Below are positions 28,701-35,879 of a stretch of DNA of 64,000 nt, in pieces. The stretch lies in assembly GCA_949361645.1 (NCBI GenBank), contig OX442419.1, positions 2,825,459 through 2,889,458 on the forward strand. The letters run 5' to 3'. Numbering within the stretch: the first letter of the stretch is position 1; every line of letters begins with the position of its first letter. Below the pieces are notes generated by a model. That model had not been told where the DNA came from. It made no database searches and worked only from the letters and a program-made list of their open reading frames with translations. Origin of the DNA: Spongilla lacustris. Its lineage: Eukaryota > Porifera > Demospongiae > Spongillida > Spongillidae. The position numbers and the translations under genes were made by a program.

Positions 28701-31524
28701 CTTTACTATAACTAACTACAAATTATAATCATTTTCACAAGATAAGTGTATCATAAAATCTAAGAGTTCATACCATTTTTTGTTGTCTCTGCTGGTGGAG
28801 GTGTATTTGCTAAGGCAAAAAAATAGCGATTTAAATGCAGAGCTTGTTCATAAATTGAAATCTTACCGCGATTTATAAGTTCTGTAGATTCATTGTACAA
28901 TGGAAAAGGTGAGATTGATCCACTGCTGTAAACTGTATATGCCTTAACTGCATATAATCCAGGTCCAGGTAGTAAACTACTAGATCTGACTGGACAAGAT
29001 ACATCTGTTGAACTTGTAGTATCTCTCTTAAATGCTGTGCAGTAAGTATCATTCAAATACACCAAACACCCTATGGATGTTGAACAAGATATGAAGATGC
29101 ATTTAGCTGTCCAAGGTCCAGGAAGTGAAGTTGTATTGATGATTATGCCTACTATCTCATATGTATCTTTAAAAATAAAAAAAGCAGTAAAATAATTACA
29201 ATGCTTCGTTTACATGTATTGTGAGTGACTAACTTAGGTCCATTGTGTAACTGTTGTTACCATAGCTGTTCAAAGCCACAATAGTGAGATGTATTTGCTG
29301 ATTTATAGGCACAGTTATATTGAGGATTGATTGGTTTTGGGATGACATAATCGGTTTCTGATATGTATATGAAGACATTTGAGAAGATAATGTCCAATAA
29401 AATTGATAGTTGCAAACACCTTGCTGAAACTGAAAGGAAAACAGGTGTGTTCATAAAAAGTAAAACAATAGCTGCTGTTCTTTAAAAAAAAAAATTGTGT
29501 GTGCCAACAAGAGAAAACAATATTGTGATGATTTGTTCACAGTTAAGGGAAACCAACAGATTCATGGATCCAAGATTGTTGGGATAAGCCCAGGCGGTCA
29601 TAGCAGAATTTAGCTATTCAAATTTATATTCCAGTTTTTATGTAATTAGGGATTTCTGTCATGTATCTTTTACCCCAACTAAATACATGTACTACTTTTC
29701 TCACTAATACTAATCCGCCTAAACATTACCCTGGGATAGTTGCAATGCAAAGGCTCTCCTTGTGAGGCTCCCTTTTGAGGCAAAATAACTGTTATGTGAT
29801 TATTATACATTAGTAGTTATTATTTAGTGCGCTATAGTGTGCATTTGTATCATTAAATATATAAGAATAATTGTAATAAAAATCCTACAATGGACTTACT
29901 GGCACAGAGATGTTCACATTGAGCATGTCTTGTGAAACCAAAGAGCATTCAATGACCATATTTGATGATATGAATGGAATTAAAGGGTATGCTGAAAGTG
30001 AAAATAAAAACCATAACACCCATGGTTACACAAAAAGTAATATTCCATGCAGTTTATGAAACTATGCACATGTCATGTGTGAGACAAACGTTACACAACT
30101 GATACTGCCCAATTGAGCCCAAAGGGGATAGATGTACATTCATCGATTGTTACCAAATACTACAATGGCCCTAAAATTATGTACATCAATCAGAAACTAC
30201 ATGTACATGGGAGAATCATACCAAGTCTGGTGCATTGATGAGGACACCAACACATGCAATAGGTCCCTTTTGGATGGTACAGAGGCAGCGGCTAATATTG
30301 GAGGGAGGGAGTGAGGGAAGGGGGAACCTTTACAAAACTCTACGAAGTGTAATAAAGTACTTTCGAGAGGTTCAAAATTATACATCTAATCCAGTATTCC
30401 AAAGAAAGATCTGGGTACTTCCCATGCAACATACATGTAAATGCATACAAGCTGCATGCAGTTTAAAGGTAATAACAACCAGAATTCAAGGGTTGATATG
30501 TTGTATGATAGGGCTAGGGCAGAAAATTACTTCAGGAGAAAATTGTATAATACCAGTTTTAGCAGTGAAACATAGTGGTCCAGCCACACCAAACCAATCT
30601 GCCATACAATACATCAAAATGGATTTGGACATGTTTATTGACTTATTCAAGGCTCTCTGCTGCCTTGCACATATGCTATGAAAAAAGCTTGCAACTAATT
30701 CTTGATCATAAACACTCAAAATTTGAATTATTTCTACTTCATTTCACTTACCTCCACCAAGCTGAATAGAGCCATTTTGTAAGCAGATGACATTTGAATG
30801 ACTGTATATCGCAGTTACAACTGCATCATAATGATCACATGGGTCAGGAATGTTGTATGTCAACTGAGTTGCATTCAATGTTTGAGTGTAGACCATTGCT
30901 CCTAACTTATTCATAATTTGAACATTGTAGTTGAGCACTGATGTACTCTCAGATGAAAAAATCCAACTGATGTTTACGCATGTACTATTACATGGAATTA
31001 CAGACAGTATTGGAAGGGATGAAGAACCTACAATAGTAGAATGGCAATGAATTTTTTTTGGGTGTACACACTATTAGTAATTTTATGTACATGTACCTAT
31101 TATTGTTAAAAAGGCTGGTAAGCTGTAGTTCTGACCATCACCACAGACTACTGATGCTCCATATAATAAGGGAATACTTGGAAATGTCAAATTAGACTCT
31201 GATAGTGAACCTTGGGATATTGTTTGTGTAGCAGGATATGTTATTCCCAGAGTTAAAGGATTCATTCCATTGATTTTCCAAGTGATAAGAGTAGGACTTG
31301 TGACACATGTAAATGTAGCAATTGTTCCATAACAAGTTGTTTGATTAGTAGGACTTTGAATTATATTTGCCAAGCCTCCTAATGGGATGAGAAATTAATG
31401 GCAGCTATAACTTGGTGCCTTGCACCTTATAAAAATGCACATTGTCTCACCTATGTAATTGCTTGATCCCATCAGGATGCAAAATTCGAGCAAAACTGCC
31501 CAGTCCCTTTGGCAAATAAATCCA
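1..31524 (-). CDS. Ig/FN3 single-pass receptor with cytoplasmic ankyrin repeats (multi-exon, 3' end outside window)
   Basis: A spliced gene assembled from about 23 exons, listed separately; roughly 2.7 kb of coding sequence lies in the window. Order from the N-terminus: possible signal-peptide exon, Ig-like domain, FN3, FN3 (two exons), cysteine-containing beta-type domain, Pro/Thr stalk, transmembrane helix, basic juxtamembrane linker, a degenerate repeat, eleven ankyrin repeats, then a Thr/Glu-rich tail that leaves the window. Donor and acceptor dinucleotides are present at each proposed edge. The reading phase is conserved at every junction: 1/1 through the ectodomain, 0/0 through the ankyrin part. 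Such a protein would sit in the plasma membrane with protein-binding domains outside and an ankyrin scaffold inside. The ligand is unknown. No kinase or death domain is visible before the left edge. The chain is inferred from sequence only; transcripts could show alternative exons, and the 5' end is uncertain. Confidence 0.75.
150..716. other. Intron, nothing recognised
   Basis: AT-rich intron between the tail exon and ankyrin exon 11. I see no coding or structural signal beyond scattered TACATG motifs. Confidence 0.5.
717..794 (-). CDS. Short ankyrin repeat exon 11
   Basis: A 78-bp exon, phase 0/0: [20 protein letters not shown], ending ETYIH before a GTAGGA donor. It is the last recognisable ankyrin repeat before the tail exon. 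Confidence 0.65.
1324..1404 (-). CDS. Short ankyrin repeat exon 10
   Basis: An 81-bp exon, phase 0/0: [20 protein letters not shown], ending STYKTQ before GTAAAT. The repeat is truncated, and DLA replaces LHLA. It is a tandem duplicate, with its flanking intron, of the exon at 717-794. Confidence 0.7.
1807..1908 (-). CDS. Ankyrin repeat exon 9
   Basis: A 102-bp exon, phase 0/0: [20 protein letters not shown], ending CIQPNIKNN before a GTACGG donor. It has strong consensus features (TALHYAA, GH). Confidence 0.85.
2230..2337 (-). CDS. Ankyrin repeat exon 8
   Basis: A 108-bp exon, phase 0/0: [20 protein letters not shown], with an extended C-terminal part ending VNGQDY. TPLG replaces TPLH. The donor is GTAAGA. 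Confidence 0.75.
3060..3161 (-). CDS. Ankyrin repeat exon 7
   Basis: A 102-bp exon, phase 0/0: [20 protein letters not shown], with canonical TPLH. It ends EVNCCNT before a GTAAGT donor. Confidence 0.85.
3288..3386 (-). CDS. Ankyrin repeat exon 6
   Basis: A 99-bp exon, phase 0/0: [20 protein letters not shown], ending [10 protein letters not shown] before GTAAGT. It is a paralogue of exon 7339-7437. Confidence 0.85.
3480..4040. repeat. Hairpin-bearing dispersed repeat, copy 1
   Basis: Intronic. It contains an inverted repeat of about 22 bp (3799-3820 with about 3877-3898, arms TTTTCCCGCTCGATTCGCGC). The run TTTTTATGCCATC with GGAGATACAGTTGA is shared in the same orientation with 63.1 kb. 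It is GC-richer and less decayed than the 63-kb copy. The long open frames here are by-products of the repeat. Confidence 0.6.
4041..7081. other. Large intron, no coding signal
   Basis: Intron between ankyrin exons. It contains a G-rich patch at 5173-5200 and otherwise AT-rich unique-looking sequence. No exon with ankyrin consensus or splice context was found. Confidence 0.4.
7082..7136 (-). pseudogene. Decayed copy of an ankyrin exon
   Basis: This stretch lines up with part of the intact exon at 3060-3161 (shared runs such as GAACACAGCACAATGTA versus GAGCACAGCACGATGTA, and AAAGATATG just outside). It carries an insertion of ACATGT and has lost the acceptor next to the ATCC that starts the repeat. 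It lies at the same place relative to exon 7339-7437 as 3060-3161 does to 3288-3386. Confidence 0.6.
7339..7437 (-). CDS. Ankyrin repeat exon 5
   Basis: A 99-bp exon, phase 0/0: [20 protein letters not shown], ending GADVNSVSM. It is closely similar to the exon at 3288-3386 ([13 protein letters not shown]), which indicates duplication of an exon block. Confidence 0.85.
8636..8737 (-). CDS. Ankyrin repeat exon 4
   Basis: A 102-bp exon, phase 0/0: [20 protein letters not shown], ending NVDAKDK before GTAAGT. It is directly downstream, in gene order, of the intron containing the gypsy element. Correct splicing therefore requires removal of about 10.4 kb. Confidence 0.85.
9031..9290. repeat. Dispersed repeat shared with 49.9 kb
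   Basis: Aligns in the same orientation with 49877-50100. Shared runs include GGGCGTGGTTTT, CGAAGCGTTGC, GACAGATATGCACATA and CGCCATTTAATTTTTG. The element identity is unknown. It abuts the 5' LTR of the gypsy element here and a RecQ fragment there. Confidence 0.65.
9326..9485 (+). repeat. 5' LTR
   Basis: 160 bp with terminal TGTAAC and GTTACA, the expected TG...CA inverted ends, immediately followed (1 nt) by the primer binding site. It matches 15930-16057 over most of its length (CCAAGAACTCAATGACGTAA and others). Confidence 0.85.
9487..9503 (+). other. Primer binding site (tRNA-Leu type)
   Basis: TGGTGGCAGCGGTGGGA is complementary to a tRNA 3' end reading TCCCACCGCTGCCACCA. The acceptor-stem part CGCTGCC-A-CCA fits eukaryotic tRNA-Leu as I know it. 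The tRNA assignment is from memory and should be checked against the host tRNA set. Confidence 0.7.
9504..9957 (+). pseudogene. Gag N-terminal remnant
   Basis: About 85 codons in one frame ([20 protein letters not shown] region), then a stop at about 9733. The gag reading continues in other frames ([17 protein letters not shown]) to about 9957. It resembles the capsid region of gypsy gag proteins. It is interrupted by frameshifts and then by a GC-bounded insertion. Confidence 0.65.
9958..11205. mobile_element. Putative insertion within gag
   Basis: The gag-like reading stops near 9957 and resumes near 11206, just upstream of the zinc knuckle. The 1.25 kb between has no gag character and is bounded at both sides by GGGCCCC-rich direct and inverted motifs (9961-9995 and 11108-11162). 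A run of 29 C (11162-11190) lies at the right edge. The class is unknown and the exact ends are uncertain. Confidence 0.5.
11206..11400 (+). pseudogene. Gag C-terminal part with zinc knuckle
   Basis: Encodes [14 protein letters not shown], a CX2CX4HX4C retroviral-type zinc knuckle that binds RNA in gag. It is preceded by a short helical stretch ([12 protein letters not shown]). It is cut by the inverted-repeat element starting at 11440. Confidence 0.8.
11440..11737. mobile_element. Inverted-repeat MITE nested in the gypsy element
   Basis: About 298 bp with terminal inverted repeats of roughly 60 bp. The left end is GTCTCGTGCCCAGACCCTG and the right end is the complement of GTCTCGTACCCAGACCCTG. 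The two arms differ at only a few positions. There is no coding capacity. The same end motif appears at 34949 (GTCTCGTTCCCAGACT) and 40391 (GTCTCGTCCCCAGACC). Confidence 0.85.
11745..11850 (+). pseudogene. Retroviral-type protease remnant
   Basis: The sequence around 11777-11799 encodes VNFLIDT followed by residues that depart from the DTG active-site triad of aspartic proteases. The motif is damaged. Position between gag and RT is as expected. Confidence 0.5.
12258..12787 (+). pseudogene. Reverse transcriptase, N-terminal part
   Basis: An open stretch covering fingers and first palm motifs: [20 protein letters not shown], then [11 protein letters not shown] and [10 protein letters not shown]. 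It is interrupted at 12788-13298 by a MITE with a target duplication, so the palm is split from the catalytic part. Confidence 0.9.
12795..13291. mobile_element. hAT-like MITE inside the RT gene
   Basis: 497 bp with inverted ends TAGGGGTGTAC...(G)TACACCCCTA extending about 50 bp (TATAATGCGATGATTTTGG inside the left arm and its complement on the right). It is flanked by the 7-bp direct repeat CTTTAGC (12788-12794 and 13292-13298), close to the 8-bp duplications made by hAT transposases. The interior has no transposase. Confidence 0.85.
13299..14165 (+). pseudogene. Reverse transcriptase catalytic part and RNase H
   Basis: It encodes [12 protein letters not shown] and the catalytic YIDDVVVF box (near 13510). 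After a TGA at 13566 the frame resumes with YLGHIVG and the connection domain. Then comes an RNase H with the ATDASG, TIESD and LTDHNP motifs (about 13940-14160). At least one stop and two frame changes break it. Confidence 0.9.
14166..14408 (+). pseudogene. RNase H end and linker
   Basis: It continues in another frame: [14 protein letters not shown] and [10 protein letters not shown], the usual end of the gypsy RNase H/tether. The next stretch to 14574 contains stops. Confidence 0.8.
14575..15222 (+). pseudogene. Integrase core of the gypsy element
   Basis: About 215 codons. They carry an HHCC-type zinc domain (H..H then CEQC), the catalytic aspartates in LSWDIMDP and MYSDKGSNF, and the glutamate in QVERFNRT, the DDE triad of retroviral integrases. 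It ends in a frameshift within the domain that normally follows. Confidence 0.9.
15223..15660 (+). pseudogene. Integrase C-terminal region, broken
   Basis: Pieces in different frames: [17 protein letters not shown], then [15 protein letters not shown] and VHKNRLKLC, which are typical post-core gypsy integrase segments. Several indels separate them. Confidence 0.75.
15916..15926 (+). other. Polypurine tract
   Basis: AAGGGGGAAG lies 4 nt before the 3' LTR start (TGTAACC at 15930), the standard place for plus-strand priming. Confidence 0.75.
15930..16057 (+). repeat. 3' LTR, truncated
   Basis: Begins TGTAACCAAGAACTC and matches the 5' LTR to TGTGTTGCTC, where similarity stops. About 30 bp, including the terminal GTTACA, are missing, so no flanking target duplication can be read. 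Confidence 0.8.
16058..17284. other. Intron sequence with repeat fragments
   Basis: No coding signal. The run CCAATCACTTTCTTGATAGAG (16262) is shared with 63.72 kb (CTCGATAGAG), so part of this is a dispersed repeat. Confidence 0.4.
17285..17549. mobile_element. Foldback (long inverted repeat) element
   Basis: About 265 bp. The left arm starts AACATTCTCTCTAAGAAAGT and contains GTGGTATATAGGATTTG and GATTGGAGATACA. The right arm is its complement, ending ACTTTCTCAGAGAGAATGTT. Arms exceed 100 bp with minor mismatches. A related half copy lies near 42.69-42.77 kb. Confidence 0.8.
17550..19094. other. Intron, nothing recognised
   Basis: AT-rich, with scattered short frames that show no family resemblance or splice context. 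Confidence 0.4.
19095..19193 (-). CDS. Ankyrin repeat exon 3
   Basis: A 99-bp exon, phase 0/0: [20 protein letters not shown], ending in DFTHQGK before a GTGAGA donor. The intron that follows on the minus strand (8738-19094) is the largest of the gene and holds the LTR retroelement. Confidence 0.8.
20309..20410 (-). CDS. Ankyrin repeat exon 2
   Basis: A 102-bp exon, phase 0/0, beginning [20 protein letters not shown]. This is one of the best matches to the TALHLAA consensus in the window. It ends RDKVDK before a GTAAGT donor. Confidence 0.85.
20411..22260. other. Intron, nothing recognised
   Basis: Intron between ankyrin exons. Short frames only. Confidence 0.4.
22261..22359 (-). CDS. Ankyrin repeat exon 1
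   Basis: A 99-bp exon, phase 0/0, exactly one 33-residue ankyrin repeat. It starts [21 protein letters not shown] and ends DMNITDN. The acceptor is pyrimidine-rich CAG and the donor is GTAAGA. Confidence 0.85.
22674..22755. repeat. (CA)n microsatellite
   Basis: About 80 bp of nearly perfect CA dinucleotide inside an intron of the ankyrin receptor. The frames through it (poly-Thr-His) are artefacts. Confidence 0.95.
23404..23490 (-). CDS. Degenerate first ankyrin-like exon
   Basis: An 87-bp exon in phase 0/0. The other two frames contain stops. It encodes [19 protein letters not shown] and further residues, resembling the helical part of an ankyrin repeat without the TPLH signature. It lies just before the first clear repeat and has a GTAAGC donor. 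Confidence 0.6.
23491..25271. other. Intron, nothing recognised
   Basis: I examined the minus strand for ankyrin-like or linker exons. Splice-like segments exist (for example 23795-23850), but they break the phase. Confidence 0.35.
25272..25328 (-). CDS. Cytoplasmic linker exon with tyrosine motif
   Basis: A 57-bp exon in phase 0/0, flanked by a pyrimidine-CAG acceptor and GTACAG donor. It encodes [19 protein letters not shown]. The NSYIELQ segment places a tyrosine among polar and acidic residues, so it could be a phosphorylation or adaptor site. That reading is speculative. Confidence 0.5.
25329..26509. other. Intron, nothing recognised
   Basis: AT-rich sequence with no supported exon. 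Confidence 0.4.
26510..26550 (-). CDS. Juxtamembrane linker exon
   Basis: A 41-bp exon with a good pyrimidine-CAG acceptor and GTAAGC donor. It starts in phase 1 and ends in phase 0, the phase change needed to connect the TM exon to the phase-0 ankyrin exons. It encodes a basic segment, [13 protein letters not shown]. The exact fit of both phases is the main support. Confidence 0.6.
27094..27189 (-). CDS. Transmembrane exon of the ankyrin receptor
   Basis: A 96-bp exon, phase 1/1. It encodes a hydrophobic run of about 23 residues (starting [15 protein letters not shown], ending AGLVWAV) followed by KRRAK, a classic stop-transfer that places the C-terminus in the cytosol. The donor is GTATGT; reading through would hit a stop within three codons, which supports splicing here. 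The neighbouring intron to the right contains a TTAA-flanked inverted-repeat element. Confidence 0.8.
27268..28028. mobile_element. TTAA-flanked inverted-repeat element (piggyBac-like MITE candidate)
   Basis: 761 bp bounded by TTAA on both sides. Just inside are TTCCCC (left) and GGGGGA (right), then at each end an identical 16-bp palindrome GTCCTACGCGTAGGAC (27286-27301 and 28000-28015). There is no transposase. TTAA target sites and CCC/GGG ends suggest piggyBac-type mobility; this is an inference. Confidence 0.65.
28774..28809 (-). CDS. Stalk exon
   Basis: A 36-bp micro-exon, phase 1/1. It encodes [11 protein letters not shown], a short Pro/Thr stalk between the last extracellular domain and the membrane helix. 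The flanking AG and GTATGA splice sites and the phase fit. The kinase receptor has an equivalent 45-bp phase 1/1 exon at 59144-59188. Confidence 0.7.
28867..29166 (-). CDS. Cysteine-containing membrane-proximal beta-type domain
   Basis: A 300-bp exon, phase 1/1, encoding about 100 residues. Shared landmarks with the 336-bp exon of the kinase receptor (59334-59669) are a cysteine strand, then GCLV, then YC, then a further cysteine, then a GxGxYxVKxY strand. The fold looks FN3-like, but I cannot assign it to a named family with certainty. It is the second domain in the module common to both receptors. Donor: GTAAGA. Confidence 0.75.
29234..29423 (-). CDS. FN3 domain 2, second half
   Basis: A 190-bp exon, phase 0 to 1. 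It encodes NYQFYWTL (C strand) and [15 protein letters not shown], an FN3 F-G region with the NSYGN turn. The same turn occurs in the corresponding exon of the tyrosine-kinase receptor at 59.8 kb (AYNSYGNVS). The intron position and phase are also identical there. The donor is the less usual GTTAGT. Confidence 0.75.
29900..29991 (-). CDS. FN3 domain 2, first half
   Basis: A 92-bp exon with phase 1 at the start and 0 at the end. It encodes the A-B strands of an FN3-like domain ([19 protein letters not shown]). The acceptor is a TTTCAG and the donor is GTAAGT. It joins in frame to the 190-bp exon to its left. The two together give 94 residues, the size of one FN3 domain. Confidence 0.7.
29992..30751. 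other. Intron, nothing recognised
   Basis: Lies between the two FN3 domains. Several overlapping frames (30132-30769) lack splice context or similarity. Confidence 0.4.
30752..31027 (-). CDS. FN3 domain 1 exon
   Basis: A 276-bp exon, phase 1/1, encoding one complete fibronectin type III domain. The B-strand tryptophan is in [10 protein letters not shown], the C strand is LNYNVQIMN, and the Y-containing F strand is [13 protein letters not shown] cysteine pair (VIPCNSTC) lies at the start and another cysteine in PDPCDHY. One exon per domain with symmetric phase is typical of shuffled extracellular modules. The donor is GTAAGT. Confidence 0.8.
31097..31378 (-). CDS. Ig-like domain exon
   Basis: This exon of 282 bp, phase 1 at both ends, encodes about 94 residues with an Ig-like pattern. 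There is a first cysteine in ATFTCV, a tryptophan 8 residues later in ITWKING, then a strand SNLTFPSIP and a second cysteine in ASVVCGDG. An extra cysteine precedes the first strand (QTTCYGT). Several N-x-S/T sites fit an extracellular location. Acceptor side: TTAG; donor: GTACAT. It is the most N-terminal recognisable domain of the receptor. Confidence 0.75.
31451..31524 (-). CDS. Candidate N-terminal exon of the ankyrin receptor
   Basis: A 74-bp open segment between an AG acceptor and a GTGAGA donor. It ends in phase 1, as required by the following Ig exon, and contains the hydrophobic run [12 protein letters not shown], which could be the core of a signal peptide. There is no in-frame ATG upstream inside the exon, so a further 5' exon with the start codon would be needed. 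The acceptor has a weak pyrimidine tract. Plausible but unproven. Confidence 0.35.
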
Positions 31525-32339
31525 CTAAGTGATCGTTATAAACTTTCACTACATGTATTTGTGTATGTGACACTATTCGCACTTACACATGTACATGTAG
31601 TACAACATAAAGAAACTAACCTATGCCCTTAACCTTTGTACAATAAAGTCATTAATACACCCCATCTCCTTCCAACAACCCATACTCATATATGCTGTTA
31701 TCACATCTCGCAACTCTAATCATGCGTTTTAATGATTAAAACTTCAAGCTGCATATTTAAAATGTTTTAAAGCAATCTGTTGGTTAAAAGGTTATATTAT
31801 CTCTTTGATGAGTCTGGTATGTACATTCCATTGTTATTAATGGGCATGTAACACTAAAGTTAGTGGCCCAATGTTTTGTGAAAAATTAAAATGATGACAT
31901 GCCCTTACAAACGATCTTGACAACTGCACCATTTTAACACCATACAAGGAAAGGAACACCTTTTTTCTATTTGTGTTGCAAACCCCAAAACGTAGTCAAC
32001 AGGATACAGCAAGCTATAAGCCTTGAAAGCTAGTTACTCTTTGCATACGTCTTTGATACAGAAGCAATTCTAACTGCTGGAACTAAAGGTACTAATAGAT
32101 ATTAGCTTGGTTTGTAGCCACTTTTTTGACAGCATCAAACATGGTAAAAGTTGGTACATGATACTGGGAGTATCATTTATATGTTTGGTTACTAGTACAA
32201 TGTAGGTCCTACAGTGGGACTGCTGCCATATTAATGTGGCAATGAACAGCAATTGTTCCTTCATCATTGATAGTAACTGCTGGACCTTACTTATTTCTTA
32301 CTCTAAAGTAATAGTATACTCATTAAGTATCAATCCCAT
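31525..32339. other. Upstream region of the ankyrin receptor, no gene recognised
   Basis: The first exon and promoter of the minus-strand receptor should lie here or further right. I could not identify them. Confidence 0.3.
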
Positions 32340-32745
32340 CCCCAACCAGCCTCATCTCAGCCACCAGTAACGGCCCCATCTCAGCCACCATATACCAGCC
32401 TCATCTAAGCCCCATACCAGCTTCATCTCAGCCACCATACCAGCCTCATCTCAGCCACCATACCAGCCTCATCTAGTCACCATACCAGCCTAATCTCAGC
32501 CACCTGTACCAGCCTCATCTCAGCCACTAGTACTAGCCTCATCTAGCCACCAAACCAGCCTCATCTCAGCCACCTGTACCAGCCTCATCTCAGCCACCTG
32601 TACCAGCCTCATCTCAGCCACCTGTACCAGCCTCATCTCAGCCACCTGTACCAGCCTCATCTCAGCCACCTGTACCAGCCTCATCTTAGCCACCTGTACC
32701 AGCCTCATCTCAACAACCTGTACCCTCATCTCAGCTACCATAATT
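32340..32745. repeat. 24-bp minisatellite
   Basis: Tandem unit with core CCAGCCTCATCTCAGCCACC plus TGTA. It is irregular at the left and nearly perfect from 32555 to 32710. The minus-strand frame reads QVAEMRLV repeats and is not a gene. Confidence 0.9.
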
Positions 32746-33544
32746 TGTTTGCATCGATAACAAAAGTTTAGTGGGTGAATCAGTGTTGACAGCACCTTTG
32801 TGAGTGGGCCAAGTACTAAAAACTGAATGTAAATCTGCTGTAAACTCTGTGCATTGGTACAACTGCCTTGATTTCTTATCCCGATGTGCCATAAGCAAGT
32901 GACCCCACACCATGCACCGTTCCTGAATTTTGTTTATGTGATGATGCTCCATTCAAACTGCGACGTATTATTCCAAAAACCTCACATAGAGTGGTGAAAA
33001 ATGTGGCTTGTTCTAATTTTTTGAAGATCTGTCTTATAACTCACTGACCTTCTCGATATTGTCGCCGTCTTTGCTAGGCATGATCAAAGTACCCCCTCTC
33101 AGATACTGCCTCTATTACATGTACATCGACGTATAAAAATATTCCAGGTCGTGCATGTAATTAATGTAATGGTAGGGTGTATGAAAGAACAAATAATCTC
33201 AAAGTGATGACTTGACAACAAAACATGAAATGTGGGTCGCAAATAGTACGATTCATAATGAGCTCTTAAAATTATATCATTTTACAGGATTCAAAAGGCA
33301 TACATGTACATGTACTGTATTAGCCAATTATCTGAATTATTTCCAGCCGCAAACAGCAGTGGGCAAGTGACCAGCAATTCATCCCATTTGTACTAATATA
33401 ACCTTTGTGTACAGATCATTTAAGAACATTACATGATGCACATGATGCACACCAATTGGTATTTCTACAGAAAATGCAAACTGCATTCTAGTTAAAAGGC
33501 ATTAGCCATATGGAAATATAAAAAGAAGTTGAATTAATGCGTTT

Positions 33545-33727
33545 TGGCAGCTGATGGAACAATGCATGTGGACAGGTTGCAACAACTTAATCTGTCACAT
33601 GATCCATGCATGTGTATGTGTGTGTACATATATTTTGCTACATTCACAGATAGAGGTGGGGCTGTAAGTAGGTGTGGGCATCTCATCTTTTTATCTCCAG
33701 CTCACGGCAAAATCAGAGAAAAGACTC
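33545..33727 (+). repeat. Dispersed repeat, copy A
   Basis: Matches the complement of 35215-35447: GATGGAACAATG, TTGCAACAA, TCTGTCACATG, and TTTTGCTACATTCACA then AGAGGT. The copies face each other about 1.5 kb apart. Confidence 0.65.
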
Positions 33728-35214
33728 ACTGATCTCTCGTCAGGATCCATATGCAAAATCAGACATGTTTAGCAATGTGTATGTGTATGTGTAAGTCATG
33801 GTTAAAGATGTATTGAACAACAAAAATTGCACATGGAAAAAAACAATACATGTGCAAAAGTTAAATACAAACATATAGTTTCCAAGGTAAAGTAGTTTCA
33901 CGTAACATAATTCCTGAATACGAACACATAACTCCTGTATCATGGTTGTCATATGAATACTGTGTAGCAATGGTAAAGCTTGCAACAGTTTATCACTAAA
34001 ACAATAGCATCACCCACATGAGCAGCACTGCCATATTATAATCTGGCATTGCCTGTATGAAGCTGTTTTGCCTTGATTTGTACATCTTGAAACTTTCCAC
34101 AGTGCTGCAAATTCTTCCTAGAAGCCATGTTTCATGCAATGGTGCCTTGGTATAATGGCTAAAAAATCGAAGTGAGATTATGTATTTGATGCCGCATGAG
34201 AATGACAAGCCACAAGCTTGGCATGGATTAAAAGCAATGATGGCAAAAGATAGGGTTACAATAATTCAAATTCAACAAGGACTAATGAGTAAATTACATT
34301 GTATATCAACTTCTGTTATTGGTGCTCCAAAAAAACTAAGATGTCCTCCTTGTTTGCAGTAAGTATAATTTTAAAAATGTTTGGAATGACCAAGCGAATT
34401 AAATGAAGTGCTCAAATATTACAATCCATGGACGACTGACACTGTGGCTTTTTAAATACATGGCTTTCATGGCATGATCTCACTTGTTCAAACTCACAAG
34501 TCCAGATTTTTAAATTACCCCCAAATGATTTGGTATTGCTTGATAGAAGAAAACAGTTTCATCCATTTAAAAAATGTTTTCAACCTTGTGACCTTTGGAT
34601 TGAAGTGAGCTCCTAAATTCATTCTCAGCTGCTTGAAAATGTATTTCACCTGATTTGCCATGAAGTCATAACATCATCGCTAATGCCGCTGCCACCCATT
34701 TGATGTCTAGTACCCCTTGCTATTTGGCTTCATACATAGTTATTAATGAGAGGACCAGACACTGATAAAAGTTTTTTGTGTTCGTCTTAGTGTGCAAAAC
34801 CAATAAAAAAATTAATGTTTTGTTCATATTACTTCACGTAGCAGCTACTCTAGTATACTTTGTACGATTAAAACAATATGACACATGCACACTGCGAGTT
34901 AAAAAATACTGACTGAGTTAGAGCAATTCCTGAATCGCTGTCGTTAGTGTCTCGTTCCCAGACTCACTTACGTAAGCAAAGCAGAGGCAACGTTTTCCAA
35001 TTAGAGCAACGTAGACACCCCAACGAATATGTATGTGCAATCACGTGAATGTTTCTGGGTCACAAAAGTTAAACATCAACCTGCTACTTAAACTGCTTTG
35101 TTACAGGGATTGTGAGTTAGAACCCTGAATTGCAAGGTCTGGTTTTACACGTGGATCGATCCTGACAAAGCACCAGCCAATCTTGGCCAAAGCGCTGATT
35201 TTACCTCGAGCGGA

Positions 35215-35447
35215 AGAAAAAAGGTAAGTTGTAATTGGACATATTTATATGTTCCAAATTACTGCAGATGTCCACACTTACTATAAATCTGCCCCAACCT
35301 CTGCGTGTGAATGTAGCAAAATACACACATACACACACACACACATGTACACATACATACACACACATGCAGTGACACTCACGCACGCACACGGATCATG
35401 CATGTGACAGATTCAATTGTTGCAACTAGTCCACATTGTTCCATCCG
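35215..35447 (-). repeat. Dispersed repeat, copy B (inverted relative to A)
   Basis: The complement of copy A, including the CA-rich stretch 35327-35370. It could be an arm of a larger transposon of about 1.9 kb, or an independent insertion. Confidence 0.6.
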
Positions 35448-35661
35448 CATGATCATACCCCAACATGCATTAATTCAACTTATTTTATCGTTCCATATGC
35501 CTTTAACAAGCATGTAGTTTGCACTTTATCTGTGGAAATATCAATTGGTGAGCATCTTGTAGTGTTCAATATAGTGTTTGCTGCATGGTATTATAGTAAC
35601 CATTGTATTGTATTATAGTGCCTGTGTCTCAAATGATCTGGACACAAAGGTTAGCACAAAT

Positions 35662-35679
35662 GGGGGGGGGGGGGGGGGG
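35662..35679 (+). repeat. G18 homopolymer
   Basis: A run of 18 G in AT-rich context. Confidence 0.9.
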
Positions 35680-35879
35680 CAAGATCAGATATAATGAACC
35701 AATTGGATAAATTTGAATTACGTGCATGGTGTCAAGAAATTTGCATGAACTACATGTAGAGCTCTAGCCAACAGATCTTGTTTCCTACAGCAATCTCATT
35801 TCAGCTTTTGATAACTCCAAGCATATATCACCACAATTGCACCTACATTATATTTTATGGCTGATGCCTAAAAGTCCAT

